Source: an uncultured Bdellovibrionales bacterium
Lineage (GTDB): Bacteria; Bdellovibrionota; Bdellovibrionia; Bdellovibrionales; UBA1609
Length of the DNA: 64,000 nucleotides
Assembly (NCBI GenBank): GCA_938002015.1
Contig: CALLAU010000001.1
Span: 1-64,000, forward strand
Reading direction: 5' to 3'
A model generated the notes under the pieces. That model saw only the letters and a list, made by a program, of their open reading frames with translations. It did no database searches and had not been told where the DNA came from. A program made the position numbers and the translations under genes. Positions 17,282 through 26,752 of the stretch are shown piece after piece (positions within the stretch are counted from its first letter, which is position 1; every line of letters begins with the position of its first letter).

Positions 17282-17623
17282 TCGCCCATTTTACAGGCTC
17301 TATTTTATTTTATTTTACTTTCATGTGGAAAAGTCTGTGGACCACTGGGAATAAATCCCCATATATTGTTTTCTTATATTAGATAAAAACTAAATCTAGA
17401 CCTTTGTGTTCATTAATCCTCACTTTTTTTTAAGCATTTAAAATAATCGGTTTAAGAATTCTTGAACTCCAAAGACTTCTCCCTTTATGTTCTTCTCTTT
17501 TGAGTTTTCAAACTGTTGCTTTTTTAAAGGGAAAGAGCTGTTTTTCATATTTTTCTCTTAAAATGATCTTTTTTGAAACACCTCTTCTCTTTTTCAAGAA
17601 GTAAAAAACCGATCTGTTAATAT
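17282..17623. other. 342-bp AT-rich intergenic stretch
   Basis: No credible gene. Visible features are a perfect AAGAATTCTT palindrome at 17454-17463, a weak promoter-like pair TTGAAC (17462-17467) and TTTATG (17485-17490) with a 17-bp spacer, and T-rich runs. A 24-codon reading frame from 17488 (Phe-rich) has no ribosome binding site and is not believed. No tRNA fold, riboswitch or terminator was found. Confidence 0.5.
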
Positions 17624-18058
17624 ATGGATAGTGAAAACAAGCAAATTCTTACTTTAGTTGTCATGAGCTCTTTCTTTTTTAGTCTTCCCTTTTTAATGAA
17701 GAATAAAAGCCATGCTTTTGAAAAATCTAAATCAAATAAAGAAATAGTAAAAACTAAACCTAAAGTGAAAATTAAAAAACGGCTTCCTGCCAGCAAATCT
17801 CCTTATTCAGTTAAAGATTTTGAGGCAAAAAATCTTTTAAACAAAAAGATACTTACAAAAAAACAATATGATGAAGCTTTAGAAGCTTCTAAGCATGTTG
17901 GCATAAGCTATGTTTTGCCTGATCCAAGGTTAGATTATAAATTAACTAAAAAAGACATGGCTCCTGTAAGGAAAGTACAAAGAGCAGTCCACATTGCTCA
18001 AAAACAAAAAAAAGCAACTGATGAATCCATTAACTCAGCTGCTTTTAATAAAAAATAG
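17624..18058 (+). CDS. Basic single-span membrane or secreted protein, unknown function
   Basis: 144 residues. Residues ~8-24 are hydrophobic and act as a signal anchor or uncleaved signal; the remainder is very Lys-rich (poly-basic at ~30-56) with a helical C-terminus (AVHIAQKQKK). A short motif VLPDPRLDYKL lies near residue 100. No ribosome binding site is obvious. It converges with sdhB, whose stop is 10 bp away. Family not recognised; coding is supported by length, the anchor and codon use. Confidence 0.55.
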   Translation: MDSENKQILTLVVMSSFFFSLPFLMKNKSHAFEKSKSNKEIVKTKPKVKIKKRLPASKSPYSVKDFEAKNLLNKKILTKKQYDEALEASKHVGISYVLPDPRLDYKLTKKDMAPVRKVQRAVHIAQKQKKATDESINSAAFNKK

Positions 18059-18067
18059 ATTTAAATC

Positions 18068-18805
18068 TTAAATTTTTGACTTTAAAAAATCTTTATTCAT
18101 CCTAGCAATATTATCTAGTTTAATTTCTTTTGGACAAGCTGCTGAACATGATCCTGTATTCGTACATGCACCAAAGCCTTCTTTATCCATCTGAGCTACC
18201 ATGTTTTGAACTCTTTGCTTAGCCTCAACTTCTCCTTGTGGAAGCATATTAAGGTGAGAAACCTTTGCTGCAACAAAAAGAGAGGCTGATGCGTTCTTAC
18301 AAGAAGCAACACACGCTCCACAACCAATACACGCTGCTGATAAGAAAGCCTCATCAGAAATATCTTTTCCAACAGGGATAGCATTAGCATCCTGCGCATT
18401 ACCAGTTGCCGAAGAAATAAAACCACCAGCTTCAATGATTCTATCAAAAGCCGAGCGGTCTACTACTAAATCTCTTTTAATTGGAAAAGACTTTGCTCTC
18501 CATGGTTCAATATATACAGTGTCTCCATCTTTAAAAGAGCGCATATGTAACTGACACGTAGTCGTTCCCTTTTGAGGTCCGTGCGCATCACCATTAATCA
18601 CCATTGAGCAAGCACCACAAATTCCTTCACGGCAATCATGATCAAATTCTACAGGGTGTTTATCACTAGTTATAAGTTGTTGGTTAACAACATCAAGCAT
18701 TTCTAAAAAGGACATATCTTCAGAGATATCTTTTGCCTCATAAGTTTCAAACTTACCCTTAGCATTTGGGCCTTCTTGTCTCCAGATTTTTAAAGTTAAA
18801 TTCAT
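18068..18805 (-). CDS. sdhB: Succinate dehydrogenase/fumarate reductase iron-sulfur subunit
   Basis: 245 residues. The N-terminal ferredoxin domain binds a 2Fe-2S cluster ([12 protein letters not shown] with a later CQLH), and the C-terminal domain binds 4Fe-4S and 3Fe-4S clusters ([11 protein letters not shown] and CSAACPKEI). It passes electrons from the flavin subunit SdhA to the membrane cytochrome b. Last gene of sdhCAB, 21 bp after sdhA, with a GGAAAG ribosome binding site. The CG-A-C pattern in the second motif and gene order C-A-B match the type B enzymes of Bacteroidetes, epsilon- and deltaproteobacteria. Confidence 0.95.
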   Translation of the reverse strand: MNLTLKIWRQEGPNAKGKFETYEAKDISEDMSFLEMLDVVNQQLITSDKHPVEFDHDCREGICGACSMVINGDAHGPQKGTTTCQLHMRSFKDGDTVYIEPWRAKSFPIKRDLVVDRSAFDRIIEAGGFISSATGNAQDANAIPVGKDISDEAFLSAACIGCGACVASCKNASASLFVAAKVSHLNMLPQGEVEAKQRVQNMVAQMDKEGFGACTNTGSCSAACPKEIKLDNIARMNKDFLKSKI

Positions 18806-18826
18806 TTTAATCTTTCCTCTGTTTAT

Positions 18827-20752
18827 TTATTTATAGCTTCTTGTAGCAAGTTTAACATTTTCAAACTTAAGTTCTTCTTTATGAAGGTTCCAATCTATTT
18901 TGCCACCCTCTTCTTTATACTCATATGCAGAAGCATGAGAGAAGTTTGCATCATCTCGCTTTGCTTCTCCATCTTCAGTTTGGTGTTCTACCCTAAAGTG
19001 TCCACCGCAACTTTCTTCTCTATCAAGAGCATCTTGAGCCATAAGTTGTCCAAGCTCTAGGAAGTCAGCAACACGTGTTGCTTTCTCTATCTCAGAGTTT
19101 TTGTAGTTAGCCTCTCCAGGGATTTTAACGTTTTGCCAGTACTCTTCTCTTAAGGCAGAGATATCAGAAATAGCCTGAGTCAGACCTTCCTTGCTTCTTG
19201 CCATCCCCACTTGCTCCCAAATAATATGACCTAAGCTTCTATGAAAATCATCAACTGTTCTGCTTCCATTAATAGACATCAGCTTATTTAATTTTTGTTT
19301 TACTTCTTCTTTAGAAGCTTTAAAAGCATCGTGATTCTCATCCACTTTTTCTAATACAGTAGATGCTAAATAGTTTCCTAATGTAGCCGGAATAACAAAG
19401 TAACCATCTGCTAAACCTTGCATAAGAGCAGAAGCTCCTAATCTGTTGGCTCCATGATCAGAGAAGTTTGCCTCTCCTAAAACATGTAACCCTGGAATCG
19501 TACTTTGAAGATTATAATCTACCCAAAGGCCTCCCATCGTATAATGAGTAGCAGGGTAAATTCTCATTGGTGTTTCATATGGGTTCTCACCTGTAATTTT
19601 CTCATACATTTGAAAAAGGTTTCCATACCTTTCACTGATTGCTTGCTTACCTAAACGATTGATAGCATCTCTAAAATCTAAATAAACAGCTTTCTTGGTT
19701 TTACCAACACCTTTTTTCTCATCCACTCTATACTTTGCTTGCCTTGAAGCGACATCACGTGGGGCAAGGTTACCAAAACTTGGATAAACTCTTTCTAAGT
19801 AGTAATCTCTTTCTGCATCAGGAATATCCTTTGGCTTTCTTTCATCACCTTCTTTTTTAGGCACCCAAACTCTTCCATCATTTCTTAAAGACTCTGACAT
19901 AAGAGTTAACTTTGATTGGTAATCCCCTGATACTGGAATACACGTTGGGTGAATTTGCGTATAACAAGCATTCGCAAAAGCCGCTCCTTTTTTATGTGCT
20001 CTCCAAGCTGCTGTAGCATTTGAGTTTTTTGCATTCGTTGAAAGATAGAAAACATTTCCATAACCACCCGTGCAAAGTAAAACTGCATCAGCTGAATGAC
20101 TCTCAATCTCTCCAGTCATTAAATTTCTAACTGTTATTCCTCTAGCAACTCCATTTATAGTAACTAAGTCTAGCATTTCACGACGAGCAAATAATTTTAC
20201 AGCTCCACGACTTACCTGTTTCATCATTCCTGAGTAAGCACCGAGTAAAAGCTGCTGCCCCGTTTGTCCTCTAGCATAAAAGGTTCTTGAAACCTGCGCA
20301 CCACCGAATGAACGATTTATAAGTAAACCACCATAGTCTCTTGCAAAAGGAACACCTTGAGCAACAGCCTGATCAATAATGTTTTCAGAAACTTGAGCTA
20401 ACCTATAAACATTAGCTTCTCTTGCTCTAAAATCTCCACCTTTAACAGTGTCATAAAAAAGTCTATAAACAGAATCACCATCGTTTTGATAATTTTTCGC
20501 CGCATTAATTCCACCTTGAGCTGCTATTGAGTGAGCTCTTCTTGGTGAGTCATGTATACAAAAAGTATGAACATCATAACCAAGCTCAGATAAAGTCGAA
20601 GCAGCTGATGCTCCTGCTAAACCAGTTCCAACAACAATGACTTTAAATTTTCTTTTGTTAGCAGGGTTAACAAGTTTTACTGAAAACTTATGGTTGTCCC
20701 ACTTATCTGCAATATCACCTGAAGGAATATTTGAATCTAAATTGATAGCCAC
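18827..20752 (-). CDS. sdhA: Succinate dehydrogenase/fumarate reductase flavoprotein subunit
   Basis: 641 residues from a GTG start with GAGGAGAT upstream. It carries the Rossmann FAD motif [12 protein letters not shown] at residues ~40-52 and the covalent-FAD histidine segment [13 protein letters not shown]. Substrate-binding and capping regions follow, with [10 protein letters not shown] near the C-terminal FAD site. It oxidises succinate to fumarate (or the reverse) on the cytoplasmic face. Its length, longer than the E. coli enzyme (588), and the single-gene membrane anchor are typical of the type B succinate:quinone oxidoreductase family. Confidence 0.96.
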   Translation of the reverse strand: MAINLDSNIPSGDIADKWDNHKFSVKLVNPANKRKFKVIVVGTGLAGASAASTLSELGYDVHTFCIHDSPRRAHSIAAQGGINAAKNYQNDGDSVYRLFYDTVKGGDFRAREANVYRLAQVSENIIDQAVAQGVPFARDYGGLLINRSFGGAQVSRTFYARGQTGQQLLLGAYSGMMKQVSRGAVKLFARREMLDLVTINGVARGITVRNLMTGEIESHSADAVLLCTGGYGNVFYLSTNAKNSNATAAWRAHKKGAAFANACYTQIHPTCIPVSGDYQSKLTLMSESLRNDGRVWVPKKEGDERKPKDIPDAERDYYLERVYPSFGNLAPRDVASRQAKYRVDEKKGVGKTKKAVYLDFRDAINRLGKQAISERYGNLFQMYEKITGENPYETPMRIYPATHYTMGGLWVDYNLQSTIPGLHVLGEANFSDHGANRLGASALMQGLADGYFVIPATLGNYLASTVLEKVDENHDAFKASKEEVKQKLNKLMSINGSRTVDDFHRSLGHIIWEQVGMARSKEGLTQAISDISALREEYWQNVKIPGEANYKNSEIEKATRVADFLELGQLMAQDALDREESCGGHFRVEHQTEDGEAKRDDANFSHASAYEYKEEGGKIDWNLHKEELKFENVKLATRSYK

Positions 20753-20782
20753 TTCTATCTCCTCTTAAAAAAATCAAAAAAA

Positions 20783-21445
20783 CTAGTAAACGAAATAAAC
20801 AAACAAAGGTTGAGCTATAAAACCTAAGCTAACTATTGCAGCATAAGCATGGCCTATCTTTGTAACCACAGGATCTATTTTCTCACCATTTAAACCTAAA
20901 GTTTGAAGGCTTGATGAAAAGCCGTGCCCTAAATGTGTCCACAACAGAACAAGTACAAATACGTAACCAAAAACATAAAGAGGTTGAGCAAAAACCTCTA
21001 ACATGAGTGTAAAAAGATCTCTCATAACCACACCATCGTATTCAACATTAATAATTTTCCCAAATTTAAATGTATTTAGATGAAGAGCTATAAATGCAAA
21101 AATAATTACACCTTGAGCCCTCATAGACTTTGAAGCGTAACTTGCCTTTGTTTTTTCACCTCTTGCAGCATACCTAGACCCTTTAGCATCATTATTTTTC
21201 TTAGTAAGAAAAAGTGCCAAGATAACGTGCATAAGAAATATGCCTATTAAGCCAGCTTCAGCAATATAAATAAGTGGGTTACTTGTCAGAGCATGTCCAT
21301 ACTTATTATACGCTTCAGGGCCTACAAAAATAAGCAAGTTGCCCGTCATATGAGCTAAAACAAAGAGTGACAAGCCAAGACCTGCAACACCAACAAGTTG
21401 TTTTTTACCAATTGTTGAACCTAAATAACTACCTAAAGAACTCAT
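20783..21445 (-). CDS. sdhC: Succinate dehydrogenase cytochrome b subunit, single-anchor type
   Basis: 220 residues with five membrane segments (about 12-35, 58-80, 100-122, 145-168, 190-215). Conserved-looking His in LAHMTGNLL, MHVILAL, ALHLNTF and THLGHG are candidate axial ligands for two b hemes. There is no separate sdhD, so this is the single-polypeptide anchor of type B enzymes, which exchange electrons with menaquinone or ubiquinone. TAGGAG lies seven bases before the ATG. First gene of sdhCAB; divergent from etfB. Confidence 0.92.
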   Translation of the reverse strand: MSSLGSYLGSTIGKKQLVGVAGLGLSLFVLAHMTGNLLIFVGPEAYNKYGHALTSNPLIYIAEAGLIGIFLMHVILALFLTKKNNDAKGSRYAARGEKTKASYASKSMRAQGVIIFAFIALHLNTFKFGKIINVEYDGVVMRDLFTLMLEVFAQPLYVFGYVFVLVLLWTHLGHGFSSSLQTLGLNGEKIDPVVTKIGHAYAAIVSLGFIAQPLFVYFVY

Positions 21446-21663
21446 GTCTTTAATCTCCTAAAAATATCAAATTTTTATACTCTGTATATTACTTTAATTT
21501 GTGCAATTTAAAATGCTTTTTTTCTAGTTTTCTCTCCATATGAAAGCCATCCTCAAATACTACCTTTAAAACCTATATAAAATGCGCAGTTCCAAATGAA
21601 AGCACTTCTTAAAAAAAATCTTAACTTAAGAAAACAGCCCCTTAGTCTCATCCCCTGAACTCC

Positions 21664-21692
21664 TTGAACTTTTTAGGATTTCAGCCTAAATC
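21664..21692 (+). promoter_or_regulatory. Putative promoter of etfBA
   Basis: TTGAAC (21664-21669) and TAAATC (21687-21692) are separated by exactly 17 bp, placing transcription start about 38 bp before the etfB ATG. A small inverted repeat TTAGG...CCTAA (21674-21690) lies in the spacer and over the -10, where a repressor could act. Confidence 0.5.
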
Positions 21693-21736
21693 ATTACACA
21701 ACAACGAACATTGGCGCATAATAAGGGAGAGTTAAG

Positions 21737-22513
21737 ATGAATATTTTTGTCTGTGTGAAGCAAGTTCCTGATACTGAAACTAAAATTCAGATCAAAGATG
21801 ACAAATCCGGTATTAAAACAGATTCAATAAAGTGGGTTGTAAACCCTTATGATGAGTTCGCTATTGAAGAGGCTTTAAAACTTAAAACCTCTTTAGGCGC
21901 TGAAAAAGTTTATGCTGTAACTCTAGGCCCACAAAAAAGAGTACAAGACTCTTTAAGAATTGCCCTAGCAATGGGAGCCGATGAAGGTGTTGTTATCGAC
22001 TCTGAAGAGGCAATGGACACAAGAACTACTGCCAAAGCATTAGCTGAAGCCATAAATAAAACAGGAAACCCGGGCCTTGTTCTTACAGGTAAAACTGCAA
22101 TTGATGATAACTCAGCAGCAATGGTTCAACAGCTTGCCGGTACTCTTAGCTTCCCTCACTGCACCAACGTTACAAAAATTGAAGCTGCAGATTCTACATT
22201 TAAAGTTGAAAGAGAAATTGAAGGTGGAGCAAAAGAATCTTTTGAAATTACTGGCCCATGTGTTCTTGGTGCTACTAAAGGTTTAAATAATCCAAGGTAT
22301 CCAAGCTTGCCAGGAATTATGAAAGCTAAGAAAAAACCTGTTACAGTTCACACGCTTGCTGATCTAGGCGTTTCGCCAAGTGATTCTGGCATGAGGTTTA
22401 CAGATTATAAACTTCCAGCTGAAAAACCAGCAACAAAAATGCTTGAAGGCGATGTCGATGCACAAGTTGATCAACTCGTTGATTTACTCAAAAACGAAGC
22501 AAAAGTTCTTTAA
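21737..22513 (+). CDS. etfB: Electron transfer flavoprotein beta subunit
   Basis: 258 residues beginning MNIFVCVKQVPDTE, the usual opening. The AMP-binding region includes GPQ.RVQ.SLR.ALAMGADEG..I and DTRTTAKALAEAI; the ETF signature region VEREIEGG follows near residue 155. With EtfA it carries electrons from acyl-CoA and other dehydrogenases to the quinone pool. GGGAGAG precedes the ATG. etfA follows after 21 bp. Confidence 0.95.
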   Translation: MNIFVCVKQVPDTETKIQIKDDKSGIKTDSIKWVVNPYDEFAIEEALKLKTSLGAEKVYAVTLGPQKRVQDSLRIALAMGADEGVVIDSEEAMDTRTTAKALAEAINKTGNPGLVLTGKTAIDDNSAAMVQQLAGTLSFPHCTNVTKIEAADSTFKVEREIEGGAKESFEITGPCVLGATKGLNNPRYPSLPGIMKAKKKPVTVHTLADLGVSPSDSGMRFTDYKLPAEKPATKMLEGDVDAQVDQLVDLLKNEAKVL

Positions 22514-22534
22514 AAGAAAGGGGATTTAAGAATT

Positions 22535-23485
22535 ATGAAAGCGTTAATTTTTTTAGAAACTAATAATGGTAAAATTAAAAAATCTTCTTTTGAACTTGTT
22601 AAGTGGTGTGCAGATAATAATATTACTACTCAATCAGTTATTTTAGGAGACTTTAATGATGATATTAAAACTCAGTGTGAAACTTACGGAGTAGAAAATC
22701 TGACTGTCTTTAAAGGGGACACTTCTTACTCTCCTCTTAATTGGGCCAAATCTTTATCTGAGGAGATAAGTAGCTCAAGTGCAAACCTTGTTCTTGGATC
22801 TTCTTCTGTCTTAGCTACAGATCTTTTCTCTAGAGCTTCTATCATTTCTACCGGTAACTACGTTAATGATTGTACTGAGCTTAATTTAGAAGGTGATAAG
22901 CTAACACCAAGAAAGCCTCTTTATGCTGGCAAGTGTTCATGTGCAGTTGAGTTTATGAATGAAAATACTAAATTTGTTTTAATGAGGCCTAATCAACTTC
23001 CTTCTGGTGAAGAAAAAAGTGTTTCTACAAACATTAGTGAGAAAGAGCTTTCAAATAGTGAGGCAAGTGTTAAAGCTACTGGTGTTTCAGAAAGCACATC
23101 TGATAAAGCTGATTTAACTGAAGCAAACATTATTGTTTCAGGTGGAAGAGGTTTAAAAGAAGCTGCTAATTTTAAATTAGTTGAAGATCTTGCAAACGTT
23201 CTTGGCGCTACAACAGGTGCCTCTAGAGCAATAACAGATGATGGCTGGGTTCCTCACAGTATGCAAGTTGGGCAAACAGGAAAAACTGTTGCTCCCTCTC
23301 TATATATAGCCTGTGGCATTTCTGGAGCGATTCAACATTTAGCTGGCATGAGCGGAAGCAAAGTTATTGTGGCAATTAACAATGATCCTGATGCACCCAT
23401 CTTTAAAAAATCTACATATGGTATTGTCGGCGATCTCTTTGAAGTTATGCCAAAGCTTACAGAAAAATTTAAGTCTGTACTCTAA
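22535..23485 (+). CDS. etfA: Electron transfer flavoprotein alpha subunit
   Basis: 316 residues. The C-terminal FAD domain is clear: IIVSGGRGLK, then GASRAITDDGWVP, VGQTGKTVAPSLYIACGISGAIQH and AINND..APIF. The N-terminal domain pairs with EtfB. AAAGGGG lies upstream of the ATG. The partner ETF:quinone oxidoreductase is not in the window. Downstream, a DUF374 gene follows in 17 bp and may be in the same transcript. Confidence 0.95.
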   Translation: MKALIFLETNNGKIKKSSFELVKWCADNNITTQSVILGDFNDDIKTQCETYGVENLTVFKGDTSYSPLNWAKSLSEEISSSSANLVLGSSSVLATDLFSRASIISTGNYVNDCTELNLEGDKLTPRKPLYAGKCSCAVEFMNENTKFVLMRPNQLPSGEEKSVSTNISEKELSNSEASVKATGVSESTSDKADLTEANIIVSGGRGLKEAANFKLVEDLANVLGATTGASRAITDDGWVPHSMQVGQTGKTVAPSLYIACGISGAIQHLAGMSGSKVIVAINNDPDAPIFKKSTYGIVGDLFEVMPKLTEKFKSVL

Positions 23486-23502
23486 AAGTTGAAAGAAAAA
23501 CA

Positions 23503-24186
23503 ATGGCTAGATCTGCACCACCAGCAAAAAAAATTAACCCTCTACTTATTTGGTTGGTGGCAAATCTTTATAGACTTTATTCTATGACTTGGAGAAAAAA
23601 AATAATTTATGCTCCTGAATTTAAAGAGTACATAGAAAATGCCAAAGAAAGAAAAACTCCAATACTTATTGTGGGTTGGCATGAAGATGCTATATGTAAC
23701 CTTCATGTTACTAGAGTGCGCGACGTACTTACCATGAACTCAGATAGTAAAGATGGACAATTTATGTATCAGGTGATCTCCTATTTTGGATCAACTGGTG
23801 CAAGGGGGTCGGCTAATAAAAACTCTGTTAAAGCTTTAAAAGGCTTTATAAGAATTATGAGAACCGGGCAATACTGGGCTGCTATTGCAGCAGATGGTCC
23901 TCAAGGACCGCGCTACAAAGCAAAACCTGGCGTAACAGAAATGTCTAAAATATTTACTTGCCCTATTTTTTGCGCTTCCACTTCTGTCTCTAGTGCGTGG
24001 ACTATTAAAAAAACTTGGGACAAAACCAAAATTCCTAAGCCTTTTTCTAAAGTTGTGTACTACTTTGGACCTGGTATCCCAGCTCTTAAGAAAACTGATG
24101 ATGCTAAGGACCCTGGTCTTTTATCAAGTTTGGAAGACGCTATGTCTAGTAATTCCATTAAAGCTACAGAGCTTCTAAAAAATTAA
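23503..24186 (+). CDS. DUF374 lysophospholipid-acyltransferase-like protein
   Basis: 227 residues. One hydrophobic stretch at ~12-28 probably anchors it to the inner membrane. The family's acyltransferase block shows the WHED motif (GWHEDAI), then RGSANKNSVKAL and the signature DGPQGPRYKAKPG at residues ~125-138. DUF374 proteins are related to LpxL/PlsC acyltransferases and often sit with lipid A genes; a role in lipid A or phospholipid acylation is inferred, substrate unknown. Confidence 0.8.
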   Translation: MARSAPPAKKINPLLIWLVANLYRLYSMTWRKKIIYAPEFKEYIENAKERKTPILIVGWHEDAICNLHVTRVRDVLTMNSDSKDGQFMYQVISYFGSTGARGSANKNSVKALKGFIRIMRTGQYWAAIAADGPQGPRYKAKPGVTEMSKIFTCPIFCASTSVSSAWTIKKTWDKTKIPKPFSKVVYYFGPGIPALKKTDDAKDPGLLSSLEDAMSSNSIKATELLKN

Positions 24187-24237
24187 TATAATATAGATAT
24201 CTATTGATTCTGTAGTCTATTAAGGAGGCTTAAAAGT

Positions 24238-25047
24238 ATGACAAACACTCTATTTTTAGTTTTGATATCTTTATTTTTTATTTCAAGTGCAAACGCTCAA
24301 GTTCTTGCAAAAATTGGCAAAGAAACCATTTCTGTTAAAGAATTTAATAAAATGTATGATGACATCATAAAAACTAACCCTGCTGTTATCCCAACAAAAA
24401 AACAATACTTAGAAGACCTTATTAGATTTAAAATTGGCTTAAAAGAAGCTGAAAAAAGAAAACTAAAACAACATCCAATGGTAAAAAAAGCCTTAGAACA
24501 AGAACTTTATAAAGGTTTACTTGAAGTTAGTTTAGCAAAACAAGTTGAAGGAATTAAAGTCACCGAAGGTGATATGAAGAAGTTCTATGCTCAAAATCCA
24601 GAACTAAGAACAAGTCACATATTAGTACGATATCCTATAGGAGCTAGTGAAAAACAAATTGCTGAGGCTCAATCACGTGTGAATAAAATTTATAAAAACG
24701 TAATGACTAAAAAGAAAAAATGGGAAACTTATACAAGGATCTATTCCGAAGATGAGCTCAATAATAAACTTGGTGGAGACATTGGTTATCACTCAATAGC
24801 TACTGTACATCCAAGGTATTACAACACAGCAAAGTCGTTAAAGATGGGGCAAATAAGTAAACCTATAAGATCAGTATATGGATTTCATATTATCAAACTT
24901 ACTGGAAAGAGATCTTATAAAAGTGCTGATAAAGCACGTATTAAAATTAGAGTTTTTAACGAAAAAAGAATTGATATTCTAAATAATTACTTTGCTAAAG
25001 TAAAAAAGAAATATCCTATTACTGTTAACTCTCAGTTGCTTAAATAA
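24238..25047 (+). CDS. Periplasmic parvulin-type peptidyl-prolyl isomerase
   Basis: 269 residues with a signal peptide cleaved after SANA (~residue 20). A SurA/PrsA-like N-terminal helical chaperone region (~25-115) is followed by a PpiC/rotamase domain at ~120-225: TSHILVRYP, then a GGDIGYHS..T strand-loop and YGFHIIKLTGKR. It should catalyse proline isomerisation and assist folding of outer-membrane or secreted proteins. GGAGG lies upstream of the ATG. The end overlaps the tail of the convergent XRE gene by 8 bp. Confidence 0.88.
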   Translation: MTNTLFLVLISLFFISSANAQVLAKIGKETISVKEFNKMYDDIIKTNPAVIPTKKQYLEDLIRFKIGLKEAEKRKLKQHPMVKKALEQELYKGLLEVSLAKQVEGIKVTEGDMKKFYAQNPELRTSHILVRYPIGASEKQIAEAQSRVNKIYKNVMTKKKKWETYTRIYSEDELNNKLGGDIGYHSIATVHPRYYNTAKSLKMGQISKPIRSVYGFHIIKLTGKRSYKSADKARIKIRVFNEKRIDILNNYFAKVKKKYPITVNSQLLK

Positions 25048-25591
25048 ACACAACCAATGAAATACCAACAGCACTCTTAGATCCATTATTTAAATAAGAG
25101 TGCTTTTGATCTCCAGCAAAAGACAACACATCACCTTTTTTTAATTTAAACTCTATACCTTCAATCACAATACTGAAATTTCCTTCAACACAATAAAAAA
25201 CCTCTTTTGTGCCTGGTAGATGTGGAATACCTTTTTTAATACTTCCTCTTTTTATTTCAATTTTTTCAAAACCTAGTGACTTTTCATTTTGTTGCAATAA
25301 ATTACTCACCTTTATAGAGCCTGCTTTAAATTCTCTTGTGCTCACTTCTTTTTCTGGAGTGTATAAAACATCAATTTTTTTTAATGTAAGCAGCTCCTCT
25401 ATACTTGTTTGTATTGCATGGCTCAGTTTTAAAAGCGTTTTTAATGAAGGATTTGCAGAACCATTTTCTATATTAGCAATCGTTGGCCTTGGGATACTAC
25501 TTATCTTAGCTAAGCCCTGCTGTGTGATATTTCTTTTTTTCCGTAAATAAATCAGATTACTAGCTAGGGCTTTTGATACCTCAGAAATCAT
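25040..25591 (-). CDS. XRE-family regulator with C-terminal cupin sensor
   Basis: 183 residues: an N-terminal XRE helix-turn-helix (~residues 8-62; RNITQQGLAKISSIPRPTIANIENG) followed by a cupin domain (~105-180; G...PHLPGTKEVFYCVEGNF, KKGDVLSFAGDQKHSYLN). This architecture is typical of transcription factors that sense small organic ligands. It is divergent from a VOC-family gene with 82 bp between, which includes a 16-bp near-palindrome that could be its operator. The gene likely controls itself and the VOC gene. Confidence 0.88.
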   Translation of the reverse strand: MISEVSKALASNLIYLRKKRNITQQGLAKISSIPRPTIANIENGSANPSLKTLLKLSHAIQTSIEELLTLKKIDVLYTPEKEVSTREFKAGSIKVSNLLQQNEKSLGFEKIEIKRGSIKKGIPHLPGTKEVFYCVEGNFSIVIEGIEFKLKKGDVLSFAGDQKHSYLNNGSKSAVGISLVVFI

Positions 25592-25605
25592 AAATTATCC
25601 TTTTG

Positions 25606-25621
25606 ATTATATATTATCATT
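25606..25621. promoter_or_regulatory. Near-palindromic operator candidate between XRE-cupin and VOC genes
   Basis: TGATTATATATTATCA matches its reverse complement at 14 of 16 positions and lies centrally in the 82-bp divergent gap, where it would overlap promoters on both strands. Inferred target of the adjacent XRE-cupin protein. Confidence 0.4.
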
Positions 25622-25673
25622 TTAGGTTATTTATGACCTCACAATATATACCCTTAAATGACAAGGAGAATAT

Positions 25674-26066
25674 ATGAAAAATAAAATTTCAATAGATCAC
25701 ATTAATATTTCAGTTAAAAGTTTTAAAGACTCTGCTCATTTCTATAAAAGTATTTTTGATTTTGACCTAGTCGAGATCGGGGCAGATAAGTCCTGGGGGA
25801 TTTTGAGAAACTCTAATTCAATGCTTTGCTTACATGAGACAGATTTAGAGCAAAAACCAGACAGCAAAAGAATTAACCACTTTGCGTTTAGAGTAGCAAA
25901 TATAGAGCCCATTCTCGAGAAGTTAAAAAAATTTAATATTGATATAAGGTTTGATGGAGAGTACAAATATCCACATTCATCATCTTGGTATATTTTTGAC
26001 CCAGACGGCCACTCAATAGAGATCGTTCAATGGAATAATAACACTATTAAATTTAACGACTTATAA
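25674..26066 (+). CDS. VOC-family (glyoxalase/bleomycin resistance/dioxygenase fold) protein
   Basis: 130 residues forming one vicinal-oxygen-chelate domain: IDHINISV with an N-terminal metal-ligand His, CLHETD, NHFAFRV and the C-terminal DPDGHSIEIVQW with the metal-ligand Glu. Such proteins are often metal-dependent lyases, dioxygenases or resistance proteins; the reaction cannot be told from sequence. AAGGAG precedes the ATG. Its divergent position from an XRE-cupin regulator suggests ligand-induced expression. Its stop overlaps the end of the convergent downstream gene by 6 bp. Confidence 0.85.
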   Translation: MKNKISIDHINISVKSFKDSAHFYKSIFDFDLVEIGADKSWGILRNSNSMLCLHETDLEQKPDSKRINHFAFRVANIEPILEKLKKFNIDIRFDGEYKYPHSSSWYIFDPDGHSIEIVQWNNNTIKFNDL

Positions 26067-26609
26067 ACATGATAAATTTTCTGTGTTTCTAGAGACTCTA
26101 GAAGCACTTTTTAAAAGATCAACTTCAGGTCCAAGCCTTTCACTTAAAAGCTCAGCAACAACACAAGGTCTTAATTGATCTAACCTAACAACACTATACT
26201 TTTCATGCTGAACTTCATCACTCATATAAGTTTCTCTATAAATAACAGCTCTTGTAACTTTAGTGCTTTGATCTTTAGTTTCTACAACCCAGTATACATT
26301 TTCAAGATCAACTTGTGCTGTAGGTTCAACATCTATTAAAGGATTAAATCTAGTTACTTCACTAGAAAAAACACTCACTAATGCTAGTTTTGTGTTTGCT
26401 CTACTGATTTGTATTTTAAAGGCCGTAAACACACCCTCTTCTGGAATACATACCACTCTTTTAAAATCATCAAAACTGCATCCACCTTCATTAATAGGTA
26501 TCAAATCAAATACTGGCTTATTAACTGGGGTTGTATTATCTAATGCTGAAAAAGATTTAAAACTTAATAAGCTTAAAAATAAAACACAAAAAAAACTCAT
26601 CTGCTTCAT
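26061..26609 (-). CDS. Secreted protein, unknown function
   Basis: 182 residues with a signal peptide (hydrophobic ~5-19, cleavage likely after SFSA near residue 22). The mature part has Cys in GGCSFDDFKRVVCIPEEG, in RPCVVAELL and in the C-terminal LSCL; four Cys could form two disulfides. AAAAGG about six bases upstream supports the first ATG. Single gene, divergent from the lipoprotein at 26752. Family not recognised. Confidence 0.65.
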   Translation of the reverse strand: MKQMSFFCVLFLSLLSFKSFSALDNTTPVNKPVFDLIPINEGGCSFDDFKRVVCIPEEGVFTAFKIQISRANTKLALVSVFSSEVTRFNPLIDVEPTAQVDLENVYWVVETKDQSTKVTRAVIYRETYMSDEVQHEKYSVVRLDQLRPCVVAELLSERLGPEVDLLKSASRVSRNTENLSCL

Positions 26610-26716
26610 ATGAACCTTTTAAGTTAAGATGAGTAAATAATCACCTAAATAAACGGCTTTAGTATAAAAAACCCTGTCACACCTCTTTTTAAAATCAATT
26701 CAGCTACTTATTGGCC

Positions 26717-26752
26717 TTGTCATGTCAGGTAAATGAAATTATTTTGCTCAGA
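26717..26752 (+). promoter_or_regulatory. Promoter placing +1 at the start codon of the 300-aa lipoprotein
   Basis: TTGTCA (26717-26722), a 17-bp spacer, TATTTT (26740-26745), then six bases and the A of the ATG at 26752. No Shine-Dalgarno sequence precedes the ATG (GCTCAG only). The geometry predicts a leaderless mRNA. Confidence 0.5.
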
